From Saccharopolyspora_C sp040643635 (lineage in GTDB: Bacteria; Actinomycetota; Actinomycetes; Mycobacteriales; Pseudonocardiaceae): 64,000 nt of DNA. The position numbers were made by a program, and so were the translations under genes. The DNA is taken from assembly GCF_040643635.1 (NCBI RefSeq), contig NZ_JBEYUS010000010.1, positions 1 through 64,000 of the forward strand. The letters run 5' to 3'. This document shows, piece by piece, positions 37,713 to 45,827 of the stretch; position 1 is the first letter of the stretch, and the number at the start of each line of letters is the position of its first letter. The notes under the pieces were generated by a model. The model made no database searches, was not told the origin of the DNA, and was given only the letters and a program-made list of their open reading frames with translations.

Positions 37713-39026
37713 TCAGTGGCTCGCGGCCACCGCCCGCCGGTTCTCGTCCTCCGGCACCTTCAGGTAGCCGACCATGATGAACGCGGCCACGTAGAGCAGG
37801 ACGAACGCCCACACCACGCCGGCGTTGCCGAGCCCGATGGCGAGCACGACGGCCGGGACGGCCGCACCGAGGAACGCCGCACCGCCGGCCGCGGTCGTGT
37901 ACATGGCCATCGCGGCGCCCTTCTGCTCGGGGGCGAGCGCGGGCATGATCGCGCCCATCGGCACGAACCCGGCGAGCAGCGCGCCGAACACGCAGCCCGC
38001 GGCGGTCGCGGCCCAGAAGCCCCACGCCGAACCGGCGGGGACCAGGTGCGCCACGTACCACCAGGCGAGCAGGCCGAGCGCGGAGCCGAAGACGCCGAAC
38101 CACTGCACGGTGCGCCGCCAGCCCCACTTGTCGCCGATGGCGCCGAACACGGCGTTGAGCAGGATGTTCGACGCGTAGACCAGCGTGGTCATGACCAGCC
38201 AGCGCGACTGGCCCCAGCCGAGCTCGTCGGCGATGACCGTCGGCAGGATGATGAACATGCCGTACTGCGGCGCGGTGTTGATCAGCCGCACCAGGAAGCC
38301 CATCAGGATCTTCGGCCGCCGCGCGGTGAGCCGCAGGCCCGCGGTCAGCACCTCGCCGGTGGACAGCTCCGCGGCGGCGACGCGGCGGTCACCGTGCGGT
38401 TCGTGCACCGCGAACTGCGCGATCAGGAAGCCGATCACCACGAGGGCGATGGAGGCGATCATCGCCCCGGTCTCACCGCCGGTGCCGCCGCCGAAGACGG
38501 GGATCATGCCCAGCGCGTAGAGCGACCCCAGCGTCGGCAGGCCACCAGTGAACATCACGTAGAACCAGCCGACGGCCTTGCCGTTGCGCTCGACCGGCGT
38601 GACCACGTTGACCCACACCAGGAAAGCGAACGCGAACAGCGGATAGCCGAACCCGCGCAGGAAGTAGGTCAGGAACACCAGCGGCATGCTGCCGGTGCCG
38701 AGCGCGACCAGGAACAGCGCCTCGAACACCACCCACACGGCGGCGCCGAGCTGCATCACGCGGCGCGGCCCCCACAGGTCGGCCAGCACGCCGGACAGGT
38801 AGCTGCCCACCAGCACGGACACGCCGTACATGGAGATGATCGTGCTGACCGTGGTGGCGGGGCTGTCGAGCACGGTCTCGATGTGCGGCGAGATGAAGTT
38901 GGTCTCGGTGCCGTTGCCGGTCATGAAGACGAGCACGGCGAAGAATCCCCAGCGCAGCGAGTGCGGGATGCCGACCCGGTCGAGGAAGGTCTCGCGCCGC
39001 GCGCCGGTGGTCTCGGTGGTGGTCAT
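37713..39026 (-). CDS. MFS polyol permease (RbtT/CsbX-like)
   Basis: 437 aa from ATG 39026. Sequence LRWGFFAVLVFMTGNGTETNFISPHIETVL, LSGVLADLWGPRRVMQLG, GFGYPLFAFAFLVWVN and RWLVMTTLVYASNILLNAVFGAIGDKWGWRR matches the MFS branch with ribitol, arabinitol and CsbX permeases. It follows the alcohol dehydrogenase gene by 14 bases on the same strand. Together they suggest uptake and oxidation of a polyol, probably a tetritol such as erythritol or threitol (inference from the dehydrogenase). Confidence 0.85.
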   Translation of the reverse strand: MTTTETTGARRETFLDRVGIPHSLRWGFFAVLVFMTGNGTETNFISPHIETVLDSPATTVSTIISMYGVSVLVGSYLSGVLADLWGPRRVMQLGAAVWVVFEALFLVALGTGSMPLVFLTYFLRGFGYPLFAFAFLVWVNVVTPVERNGKAVGWFYVMFTGGLPTLGSLYALGMIPVFGGGTGGETGAMIASIALVVIGFLIAQFAVHEPHGDRRVAAAELSTGEVLTAGLRLTARRPKILMGFLVRLINTAPQYGMFIILPTVIADELGWGQSRWLVMTTLVYASNILLNAVFGAIGDKWGWRRTVQWFGVFGSALGLLAWWYVAHLVPAGSAWGFWAATAAGCVFGALLAGFVPMGAIMPALAPEQKGAAMAMYTTAAGGAAFLGAAVPAVVLAIGLGNAGVVWAFVLLYVAAFIMVGYLKVPEDENRRAVAASH

Positions 39027-39040
39027 GTCAGTCCCGCCCT

Positions 39041-40153
39041 TCACGCGTTGGGCAGGATCGAGACCTTGACCGACGCACCCGAGGTGTCGGCGACCAGGTC
39101 GAGGGCCTGCTGGAATTCGCTCAATCCGACCTGGTGGGTGCAGATCTCGTCGACCGGGATCTTGCCCTGCTCCAGCAGCTTGATCGCCGCGGGCCAGCAG
39201 TTCGGCCCGAGGTGCGCGCCGAGGACGTTGAGCTCCTTGTCGTCGGAGATGATCGACCAGTCGACCGTCACGTCCGAGCCGAACACCGAGTACTCCACGT
39301 AGGTCCCGAGCTTGCGCAGCAGGTTCAGCCCCTGCCCGACCGCCGGGGTGGCGCCGGTGCCCTCCAAGTAGACGTCGGCACCGTAGCCCTCGGTCAGCTC
39401 GGCGACCTTGGCGACCACGTCGTCCTTCAGCGGGTTGAACGTGACGTCGGCGCCGCAGCGGCGGCCCAGTTCGAGCTTGTCGTCGTCGAGGTCGAGCGCG
39501 ACCAGCGTCATCGGGTTCTTCTGCCGCGCACCGGAGATGAGGCCGAGGCCGATGGGGCCGCAGCCCGCGACGACGACCACGTCGCCGAACTTGATGTCGG
39601 CGCGCTCCACCGCGTGCAGCGCGCAGGACAGCGGTTCGGCGTAGGCGGCGTGCTCCGGCTTCAGGTCGTGCGAGACCTTGTGCGCGCGGGCCTTCTTCGG
39701 CACCAGCGTGTACTGGGCCATGGCGCCGTGGTAATTGCGGAAGCCGAACATGTCGTGCGGCCCGCACATCCAGTACTCGCCGCGGCGGCAGTACCGGCAC
39801 TCCTCGCAGGGCACGATCTGCTCGCAGGCGATCCGGTCGCCGACCTCGACCTTGTGGTGCTGCAGCGCCTCCTGATCACCGGACACGACGGTGCCGACGA
39901 ACTCGTGGCCGGGGATGATCCCCTTCTGCGCCCAGGCGGGGCGGTTCTCGTCGCCCCAGAACTTCGCGGCGCCGTGGTAGCACTTCAGGTCGCTCGCGCA
40001 GACGCCGACCGCTTCCACTTCGATCAACAATTCGCCCGCGGCCGGTGCGGGGACGTCCACCTCTTCCAGGCGGTAGTCCTCCGGGCCGTGGACGACGACA
40101 GCCGACATCCGGCTGGGAATGGGGTTCGGCACCTTTGCCTCCAGTGGTTCCAC
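39041..40153 (-). CDS. Zinc-dependent erythritol/L-threitol-type dehydrogenase
   Basis: 370 aa. Medium-chain dehydrogenase with catalytic-zinc residues in VGVCASDLKCYHG and IPGHEFVG, structural-zinc cysteines in CEECRYCRRGEYWMC, and the NAD fold GCGPIGLGL. The stretches CYHGAAKFWGDENRPAW, EGTGATPAVGQGLNLLRKLG and FGSDVTVDWSIISDDKEL are, from memory, near-identical to a mycobacterial erythritol/L-threitol dehydrogenase. Oxidation of a tetritol to a tetrulose is therefore the best guess. In an operon with the polyol permease; divergent from a SorC regulator. Confidence 0.8.
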   Translation of the reverse strand: MEPLEAKVPNPIPSRMSAVVVHGPEDYRLEEVDVPAPAAGELLIEVEAVGVCASDLKCYHGAAKFWGDENRPAWAQKGIIPGHEFVGTVVSGDQEALQHHKVEVGDRIACEQIVPCEECRYCRRGEYWMCGPHDMFGFRNYHGAMAQYTLVPKKARAHKVSHDLKPEHAAYAEPLSCALHAVERADIKFGDVVVVAGCGPIGLGLISGARQKNPMTLVALDLDDDKLELGRRCGADVTFNPLKDDVVAKVAELTEGYGADVYLEGTGATPAVGQGLNLLRKLGTYVEYSVFGSDVTVDWSIISDDKELNVLGAHLGPNCWPAAIKLLEQGKIPVDEICTHQVGLSEFQQALDLVADTSGASVKVSILPNA

Positions 40154-40706
40154 TTCTCGTTCATCGATCCGCCCGCCGGAGGGGGCGGATCAGCTCCGTT
40201 GCCAGGGGCAGGCTGCTGCACGCGGGGGCGAGGTGCACTCCGCCACCGCGCGCGCCCAGCGGGCCGTGGGCCAACGGGGGAGCGGAGACCGGCGCGGCCG
40301 GGGCGGGCCGGACGGGCGGACTCGGCGCGGAGTCCGCTCCTCCGGCGCCGTCCCGAGCCGGTCGGTTCCGCAGGCTCGTCGTCGCCGCCCCGCCCGGTGG
40401 GCCGGTGCGGGGCAGCGGGGTACGGGGATGACCCGGCCGTGCCGGGCCGGCGAGGCGCCGATCAGCCGAGCGCTCGTAGGCCGGGTCGAGCTCGCTGCGA
40501 GGGGCCGGGCAGCGTCGACCGGAGGCGGTGGTTCGTCCCTGCCGCCCGGTCCGGCTCCGGTGAGCCGGTCCTGTCGCGTTGCCGTGCACTGCTCTCCTCG
40601 CGCGTCGGACCCCGATGTCGACGAGGTGCTACCTTCGAGCCCGTCCCGCTCAAAAGTCAACACCGGCCGCTCAAATGAGCGGCCACTGCGCCAGTGGGGA
40701 GACCAG
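40154..40706. promoter_or_regulatory. Divergent control region of the tetritol genes
   Basis: 553 bases between the dehydrogenase (minus) and the SorC regulator (plus). No gene is supported. It contains AGTGG-TT-CCACT (40143-40154) at the dehydrogenase start, and the CCGCTCAAA direct repeats and palindrome (40646-40684) near the regulator start. Confidence 0.5.
40646..40684. promoter_or_regulatory. Putative SorC operator
   Basis: GGCCGCTCA-AA-TGAGCGGCC (40665-40684) is a perfect 9-bp inverted repeat. The nonamer CCGCTCAAA in its left arm recurs at 40646-40654, exactly 21 bases upstream, i.e. two helical turns. It sits 22 bases before the SorC gene start. A tetrameric SorC-type regulator could bind both copies. 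Confidence 0.6.
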
Positions 40707-41630
40707 GTGGGTCCCGAGCGCCAGATGCTGGCCGCGCTCGTCGCGACGAAGCACTACTTCGAGAAGCGGACGAAATCGCAGATCGCGGAGGATCTCGCGC
40801 TGTCGCGGTTCCAAGTCGCACGGCTGCTCGAAGCCGCGCACGCGGAGGGGATCGTGCGGATCACCGTCGAGCTCCCGTCCGGCGTGGACGCCGGGCTCTC
40901 GGACCGGCTGCGCCGCCACTTCGGGCTCAAACGAGCGCTGGCGGTGGTGACCGCCGACGACCCGGCCACGCGCAGGCGGCAGCTCGGCAAGGTCGCCGCC
41001 GACCTGCTCGGCGACGTGGTGACCGAGGACGACTGCCTCGGCGTCGCCTGGGGCCGCACGCTCGGTTCGATCCCCGAGTCGCTGACCCGGCTGGCGACCT
41101 GCCCGGTGGTCCAGCTGACCGGGGTCGCGGGGTCGGTCTCGGAGAACACCGTCGAGCTGGTGCGGCAGGTGTCCGCGGTCAACGGCGGCCCGGCCAGCCC
41201 GATCTACGCGCCGTTCGTCGTCGCCGACACCACCACGGCCCGCGGGCTGCGCAGCCAGCCCGGCATCGCCCGGGCGCTGGAGCTGCACCGGACGGTGACC
41301 CGTGCGGTCGTCGGCGTCGGCAGCTGGGATCCGCCGGATTCGAAGATGCACGACTCGCTGCCGGTGGAGGAGCGGCGGGCGCTGCTCGCCAAGGGCGTGC
41401 AGGCCGAGGTGTGCGGAACGCTGCTCAACGTGCAGGGCGGCGTGGTCGCCGGGCTGGAGGACCGGTGCATCGCGATCCCGGCGGACCTGCTGCGCCAGGT
41501 TCCGGAGGTGATCGCCGTCGGCGGTGGTGCCACGAAGATCAAGGCGATGTTGGCCGCGATCCGCTCCGGCCTGATCCACGGCCTCGTCACCGACGCCACC
41601 GCCGCCGAGGAGCTGCTGACGCTCGGATGA
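40707..41630 (+). CDS. SorC/DeoR-family sugar-responsive regulator
   Basis: 307 aa from GTG 40707 with GGGGAG five bases upstream. The N-terminal helix-turn-helix (FEKRTKSQIAEDLALSRFQVARLLEAAHAEGIVRI) is followed by the SorC sugar-phosphate binding domain (DDCLGVAWGRTL, VVQLTGVAGS, VVGVGSWDPPDSKMHD, VCGTLLNVQGG, AVGGGATKIKAMLAAIRSGLIHGLVTDATAAEELL). This protein type controls polyol genes, including erythritol genes in rhizobia. Divergent from the dehydrogenase/permease operon it likely regulates. Confidence 0.9.
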   Translation: MGPERQMLAALVATKHYFEKRTKSQIAEDLALSRFQVARLLEAAHAEGIVRITVELPSGVDAGLSDRLRRHFGLKRALAVVTADDPATRRRQLGKVAADLLGDVVTEDDCLGVAWGRTLGSIPESLTRLATCPVVQLTGVAGSVSENTVELVRQVSAVNGGPASPIYAPFVVADTTTARGLRSQPGIARALELHRTVTRAVVGVGSWDPPDSKMHDSLPVEERRALLAKGVQAEVCGTLLNVQGGVVAGLEDRCIAIPADLLRQVPEVIAVGGGATKIKAMLAAIRSGLIHGLVTDATAAEELLTLG

Positions 41631-41640
41631 GCGCCGGGCG

Positions 41641-42288
41641 CTAGCGGGTGCAGCCCGCCTCGACCCGCGCGATGATCGCGTCGATCCGCTGCCGCGCGTC
41701 CGACCGGTCCGTCCGGGCGACGCAGCCGTCGCCTTCGGTGACGCCCCACGGCACCAGCACGTCGAAGTCCAGCTCGCGGACCAGGGCGAGGCTGGCCAGG
41801 TAGTCCTGGCGCAGTCCCCGGTCCAGCACCACGGCCTTCCACTCCCCGTCCTCGATCCAGATGAAGTCGCCGGTGAACAGGAAGCGGTGGTCCCCGCTGT
41901 CCCAGAGGTAGCAGGTGGTGCCTGCGGTGTGCCCCGGGACGGGGATCGCCTCGATGTCGTCGGCGAGCATCCGCCGCTCGCCGAAGGTGCCGGTGACGCG
42001 CATCTGCCGGGCGGTCGCGGCGCGGTCGCGCTCGTGGACGAACACCGGCACGTCGAGGCCGGGGTCGCCGTACATGCCCTCGTGCTCGTGGTTGATCAGC
42101 AGCCGGTCGGCGCCGCCGTGCTCGGCGATGGCCGCCGCGTCCGCGGTGAGCCCGGGCGAGTTGTACACGGCCACGGTGCCCGCGGGCCGTTCCAGCAGGA
42201 ACGAGCGCAGCAGCACGTTGTGCTGGAACGGCAGTCGCGCGGTGCTGGTGGCCCGCAGCCCGGCGATGGGGGAGTCGAGGGTCGGCAC
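41641..42288 (-). CDS. MBL-fold hydrolase
   Basis: 215 aa. Metallo-beta-lactamase fold: NHEHEG (residues 66-71, His67 and His69) in place of the usual HxHxDH, then VPGHTAGTTCYLW (His120) and LFTGDFIW (Asp141). The first metal motif is thus degenerate and one zinc site may be lost. Downstream of the LLM oxidoreductase gene by 66 bases on the same strand, so probably one operon under the TetR regulator at 43469. Could be a lactonase or thioester hydrolase acting on the oxidoreductase product (inference). Confidence 0.75.
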   Translation of the reverse strand: MPTLDSPIAGLRATSTARLPFQHNVLLRSFLLERPAGTVAVYNSPGLTADAAAIAEHGGADRLLINHEHEGMYGDPGLDVPVFVHERDRAATARQMRVTGTFGERRMLADDIEAIPVPGHTAGTTCYLWDSGDHRFLFTGDFIWIEDGEWKAVVLDRGLRQDYLASLALVRELDFDVLVPWGVTEGDGCVARTDRSDARQRIDAIIARVEAGCTR

Positions 42289-42354
42289 GGTCGTTCTTCC
42301 CTTCGTCGTGGGAGGTCCGGGAGGCCCGGGGTCGGTCGCGGGCGTCGCCGCGGT

Positions 42355-43302
42355 TCACAGCCGCCCGGCGAGCGCCCAGGTCCGGGCGCGGGAGTCCGCG
42401 TCCAGCAGGTCGGTGTGGGTGAGCATGAGCTCGGTGGCCCCGGCGTCCAGGTAGCGGCGCAGGCCCGCGGCGACGGTGTCCTCGTCGCCGGTGAGCAGGA
42501 GGTCGGCCGCACTCGCCTTCCCCTCGGCCGCGATGACGTTGCGGTAGGAGGGGATGCCGTCGTAGAAGCCGAGCACCTCCGCCGCGCGGGTGCGCGCCGC
42601 GGCGACGTCGTCGGTCACCACCGCGGGCACCCCGGCCACGATCCGCGGGGCCGGTCGTCCCGCCGCCGCGGCGGCCTCGGTGATGGCGGGGACGATCCGC
42701 TCGGCGAGGGTTCGCGGTCCGGCGAGGAACGGCATCGTGCCATCGGCGAGCTCCCCGGCGGCGGCGAGCGCCCGCGGTCCCATCGCGGCCACCAGGACCG
42801 GGATCCGCGGTGCGGCTCCGGCCACGGACGTCGGAGTGATCGGCCGGGACGCGAGGGTGTCGCCTTCGAACGGGGCGTCGTCGCCGTCGAGCAGCGGCCG
42901 GAGGACGGCGAGGTGTTCGCGCAGGTGCTGGATCTGCGGCGGGTACGGCAGGCCGAACACGGGTTCCAGCGCGGTGCGCGCGCCGAGTCCGAGGCCGAGC
43001 CGGAAGCGCCCGCCGGTGGCGGCCTGCGCGGTCTTCGCCGCCGCCGCGACGAGCAGCGGGTGGCGCGGGTACATCGGCACGACGGCGGTGCCGACGTGGA
43101 TGCGGGGTTCGGCGCGGCCCACGAGCGCCGCGAGCTGGACCGCGTCGTAGTCGAGGCCCTGCCCGAACCACATCGTGCGCACGCCCGCCGCGGCCGCCTC
43201 GTGCGCCAGTTCCGCGGCGCGGTCGACGAGGTTCGCCATGCCCGGTTCCGCCGCGGACGTCCCGCCGAAGAACACCCCGGTCCGGCCTGCTGCGGTGGTC
43301 AT
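42355..43302 (-). CDS. LLM-class F420-dependent oxidoreductase
   Basis: 315 aa from ATG 43302 behind GGAGCC. Luciferase-like TIM barrel: FFGGTSAAEPGMANLVDRAAELAHEAAAAGVRTMWFGQGLDYDAVQLAAL, HVGTAVVPMYPRHPLLVAAAAKTAQAATGGRFRLGLG, RIPVLVAAMGPRALAAAGELADGTM. It is characteristic of actinobacterial F420-dependent enzymes that reduce or oxidise small organic molecules. It is divergent from a TetR gene with two palindromic sites between. Substrate unknown. Confidence 0.85.
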   Translation of the reverse strand: MTTAAGRTGVFFGGTSAAEPGMANLVDRAAELAHEAAAAGVRTMWFGQGLDYDAVQLAALVGRAEPRIHVGTAVVPMYPRHPLLVAAAAKTAQAATGGRFRLGLGLGARTALEPVFGLPYPPQIQHLREHLAVLRPLLDGDDAPFEGDTLASRPITPTSVAGAAPRIPVLVAAMGPRALAAAGELADGTMPFLAGPRTLAERIVPAITEAAAAAGRPAPRIVAGVPAVVTDDVAAARTRAAEVLGFYDGIPSYRNVIAAEGKASAADLLLTGDEDTVAAGLRRYLDAGATELMLTHTDLLDADSRARTWALAGRL

Positions 43303-43401
43303 GTCGCGGCTCCTTGAGCTCGGTCGGATCGCCGCCGGACTGCGCGGACGGGCGCTCGGTGGGCGCCGCCGCCCGCCCGGGACCGGTGGGACCGACCAGG
43401 T

Positions 43402-43453
43402 GATTGCAGAGACTGAAATGAGCCTACAGCGTCGATTGCAGTCCCTGCAATCG
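43402..43453. promoter_or_regulatory. Two TetR operator copies
   Basis: CGATTGCAG-TCC-CTGCAATCG (43433-43453) is a perfect 9-bp inverted repeat. GATTGCAG-AGA-CTGAAATG (43402-43420) is a second copy matching in 14 of 16 arm positions, 32 bases away centre to centre. They lie between the LLM gene (start 43302) and the TetR gene (start 43469) and are the likely binding sites of that TetR protein. Confidence 0.75.
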
Positions 43454-43468
43454 ACTAGGCTGCCGGGC

Positions 43469-44035
43469 ATGGGCAGGTGGCCGGGACGAGCGCAGGAACG
43501 ATTGCAAGCCGCTGCGATCGAGCTGTTCGCCGAGCGCGGCTACGAGCGCACCACCGTCGCCGAGATCGCCGAACGCGCCGGGCTGACCGAACGCACCTTC
43601 TACAACCACTTCGCCGACAAGCGCGAAGTGCTCTTCCCGTCCCAGGACGGGTTCATCGCCGGGCTCGTCGAGGCGATCGGCGCGGCATCCTCGGACCGGT
43701 CCCCGCTGGACGTCGTCGTCGACGCCCTGCTGGAGACCACCGACTGGTTCGACCGGCGGCGCGAGACGGCGCAGCAGCGCAGGCGGATCATCGACTCCCG
43801 GGCCGAGCTGCAGGAGCGCGAGCTGGCCAAGATGGCGGCCTTCGGCGCCGCGCTGGCCGGAGCGCTCCGGGGCAGGGGGTCCGCCGGGCCCGCCGCCGAG
43901 CTGACCGCCTCGGCTGCGGTGTCCGCCTACCAGCTCGCGTCGGCGGACTGGCTGGCCGACCCGCAGCGGCGTGGGCTCGGCCACCACCTTCGCTCGGTCT
44001 TCGGGGAGCTGCGCGCCGCGGCGAGCACCTGGTGA
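43469..44035 (+). CDS. TetR-family repressor
   Basis: 188 aa from ATG 43469. Canonical helix-turn-helix (ERLQAAAIELFAERGYERTTVAEIAERAGLTERTFYNHFADKREVLF). The ligand domain has DVVVDALLETTDWF and a helical C-terminus of the MftR-like type. The start lies 15 bases after a perfect operator palindrome, so autoregulation and control of the divergent LLM/MBL operon are likely. Confidence 0.88.
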   Translation: MGRWPGRAQERLQAAAIELFAERGYERTTVAEIAERAGLTERTFYNHFADKREVLFPSQDGFIAGLVEAIGAASSDRSPLDVVVDALLETTDWFDRRRETAQQRRRIIDSRAELQERELAKMAAFGAALAGALRGRGSAGPAAELTASAAVSAYQLASADWLADPQRRGLGHHLRSVFGELRAAASTW

Positions 44036-44050
44036 AACCGCGCGGCTGCG

Positions 44051-45574
44051 TCAGGACCTCTGCCGCACCGGTTCGGGCAGGAAGGTGCCGCGGTTGAGGC
44101 TGCGCTCGATGGTCTCCAGCGACCGCCCCTTCGTCTCGGGCACGCGGAACAGCACGACGACCCAGGCGAGCACGTTCAGCGCGGCGTAGACCAGCATCGC
44201 CCCGCCCAGGGTGAGCGCGTTGACGAGCGTGAGCGCGGTCGAGGTGACCAGCAGGTTCGAGCCCCACAGCGCCGCGGCGTGCAGCCCGGTCGCGGCGGGC
44301 CGGATCCGCAGCGGGTAGATCTCCGAGCCGATCAGCCAGCCCACCACCTGGATGCCGCCGGCCTGGAAGAACATGAACGCCAGCAGCAGCACCAGCGCGA
44401 GCCACGGGTTCGGCCGCTGCCCGGACACGAGGAACAGCAGGCCGAACAGCGCGATGGAGATCGCCGACCCGGGCAGCATGGCCAGCATCAGGCTGCGGCG
44501 GCCGATCCGGTCGACGACCAGCTTGCCGACCAGCGTCATCACCACGTAGACGATTCCGACGCCGACGTTGGCCCACAGCGAGAACCCCGACGAGAAGCCG
44601 ACCATGGTGAGGATGACCGGCGTGTAGTAGATCATCATCTCCAGCCCGGTGATCTGGGTGAAGATCGCCACCGCGAGGCCTGCGACCAGCGCCGGGCGCA
44701 GCCACTTCTCGCCGAGCGCCGACCACGGGCCGCCCCGCGCTTCGTTCTCCCGCTGCAGCACGTGCTCGATCTCCCGCACCTCGCGGTCGGCGGTGGCGCC
44801 GTCGGGCCGGACCCACCGCAGCACCATCCGCGCCGCGCCGGTGTGGTCGCGGTGCACCAGCCAGCGCGGGCTCTCCGGGGCTCGCAGCATGCCGAGGATC
44901 AGCAGGACCGCGGGCACGACCGCGATCATGATCTTCCAGTGCCAGGCGACCTCGCGGAACACCACGTTGACCAGCGCCGCGGCGAGGATGCCGATGCCGA
45001 TGGCGACGTTGAAGAAGGTCACGAACCCGCCGCGCCGCTCCGGCGGGGACAGCTCGGCGATGTAGGTGGGGATGGTCTGGGTGCAGCCGCCGACCGCCAG
45101 GCCCAGCAGCAGCCTGCTACCGATCAGCGTGAGCGGTTCGGGGGAGAGCCCGGCCAGCACCACGCCGCCGCCGAAGATCACCGCGACGGTGATGATCGTC
45201 GCCCGGCGGCCGAACCTGATCGCGAACGACCCCGCGCTGAGCGCGCCGATCACCGCGCCCACCAGGATCGAGGCGGTGATCATCTCCTGGATGGTGTGAC
45301 TGGGGAGGGTGGCGCCGAACAGCCGGTAGGACTCGGTGATCCCGAAGTCCTGGGCGATCTGCATCAGGGTGCCGGAGATGACCCCGGTGTCGTAGCCGTA
45401 CAGCAGTCCGCCCAGCGCGGCGACGAAGGCCACGTAGTACACGTTCCGGATCGGGTCGCCGGAGGGGGTCTCGGTGGGCACGCCCCGCAGTTCCCGCTCC
45501 GCCGCCGACAGTTCCGGCTCGTGGTCGAAGCCCGCGAGCTCCGGTTCGTCGGAGCCTCCGTGGTGTTCGGACAT
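44051..45574 (-). CDS. MFS sugar-porter-family transporter
   Basis: 507 aa from ATG 45574 with GAGGAG five bases upstream; a GTG six bases earlier is less likely. Twelve segments are expected. Sugar-porter signatures: GGLLYGYDTGVISGTL, GSFAIRFGRRATI, RLLLGLAVGGCTQTIPTYIAELSPPERRGG, PESPRWLV, QITGLEMMIYYTPVIL, DRIGRRSLML and PETKGRSLETIE. It probably imports a sugar or polyol by proton symport. It is divergent from the galD-type operon; the ATTGTTAACAAT palindrome between them might affect both. Confidence 0.9.
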   Translation of the reverse strand: MSEHHGGSDEPELAGFDHEPELSAAERELRGVPTETPSGDPIRNVYYVAFVAALGGLLYGYDTGVISGTLMQIAQDFGITESYRLFGATLPSHTIQEMITASILVGAVIGALSAGSFAIRFGRRATIITVAVIFGGGVVLAGLSPEPLTLIGSRLLLGLAVGGCTQTIPTYIAELSPPERRGGFVTFFNVAIGIGILAAALVNVVFREVAWHWKIMIAVVPAVLLILGMLRAPESPRWLVHRDHTGAARMVLRWVRPDGATADREVREIEHVLQRENEARGGPWSALGEKWLRPALVAGLAVAIFTQITGLEMMIYYTPVILTMVGFSSGFSLWANVGVGIVYVVMTLVGKLVVDRIGRRSLMLAMLPGSAISIALFGLLFLVSGQRPNPWLALVLLLAFMFFQAGGIQVVGWLIGSEIYPLRIRPAATGLHAAALWGSNLLVTSTALTLVNALTLGGAMLVYAALNVLAWVVVLFRVPETKGRSLETIERSLNRGTFLPEPVRQRS

Positions 45575-45741
45575 CCGCACTCCTCGCAGGCGCTGGAGGG
45601 CCGTGGCGGTGCGATGCTATGGCGCCCCGCTGCTGGTCGCAGCGCTGGAAGCGCGCTGGTGCCGGAGCGCGGGCCGGGCCGGCGGCCTCGTCGGGCGCCC
45701 GGTGGCGGGAGCCCGGATCGACGCCCGATTTTGTCGAAGGG

Positions 45742-45753
45742 ATTGTTAACAAT
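45742..45753. promoter_or_regulatory. GntR operator upstream of the galD operon
   Basis: ATTGTTAACAAT, embedded in the 14-base perfect palindrome GATTGTTAACAATC (45741-45754), 75 bases before the galD start. The same palindrome with one changed central base (ATTGTTCACAAT) precedes the GntR gene at 53597. The match implies that this regulator controls the aromatic-acid operon. Confidence 0.75.
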
Positions 45754-45827
45754 CGTGTTCATAGTTTAGGTTCCTCGGCATGACCACGGCGGGCGCCGCA
45801 CCCGCGGCGCCCCGGAGGAGGAATGCC

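Noticed and set aside
45780..45827. Upstream ATG at 45780 as the start of the galD-type gene
   Set aside because: It lacks a ribosome site and adds an Ala/Arg-rich tail, whereas ATG 45828 has GGAGGAGGAA at proper spacing and fits the family start.
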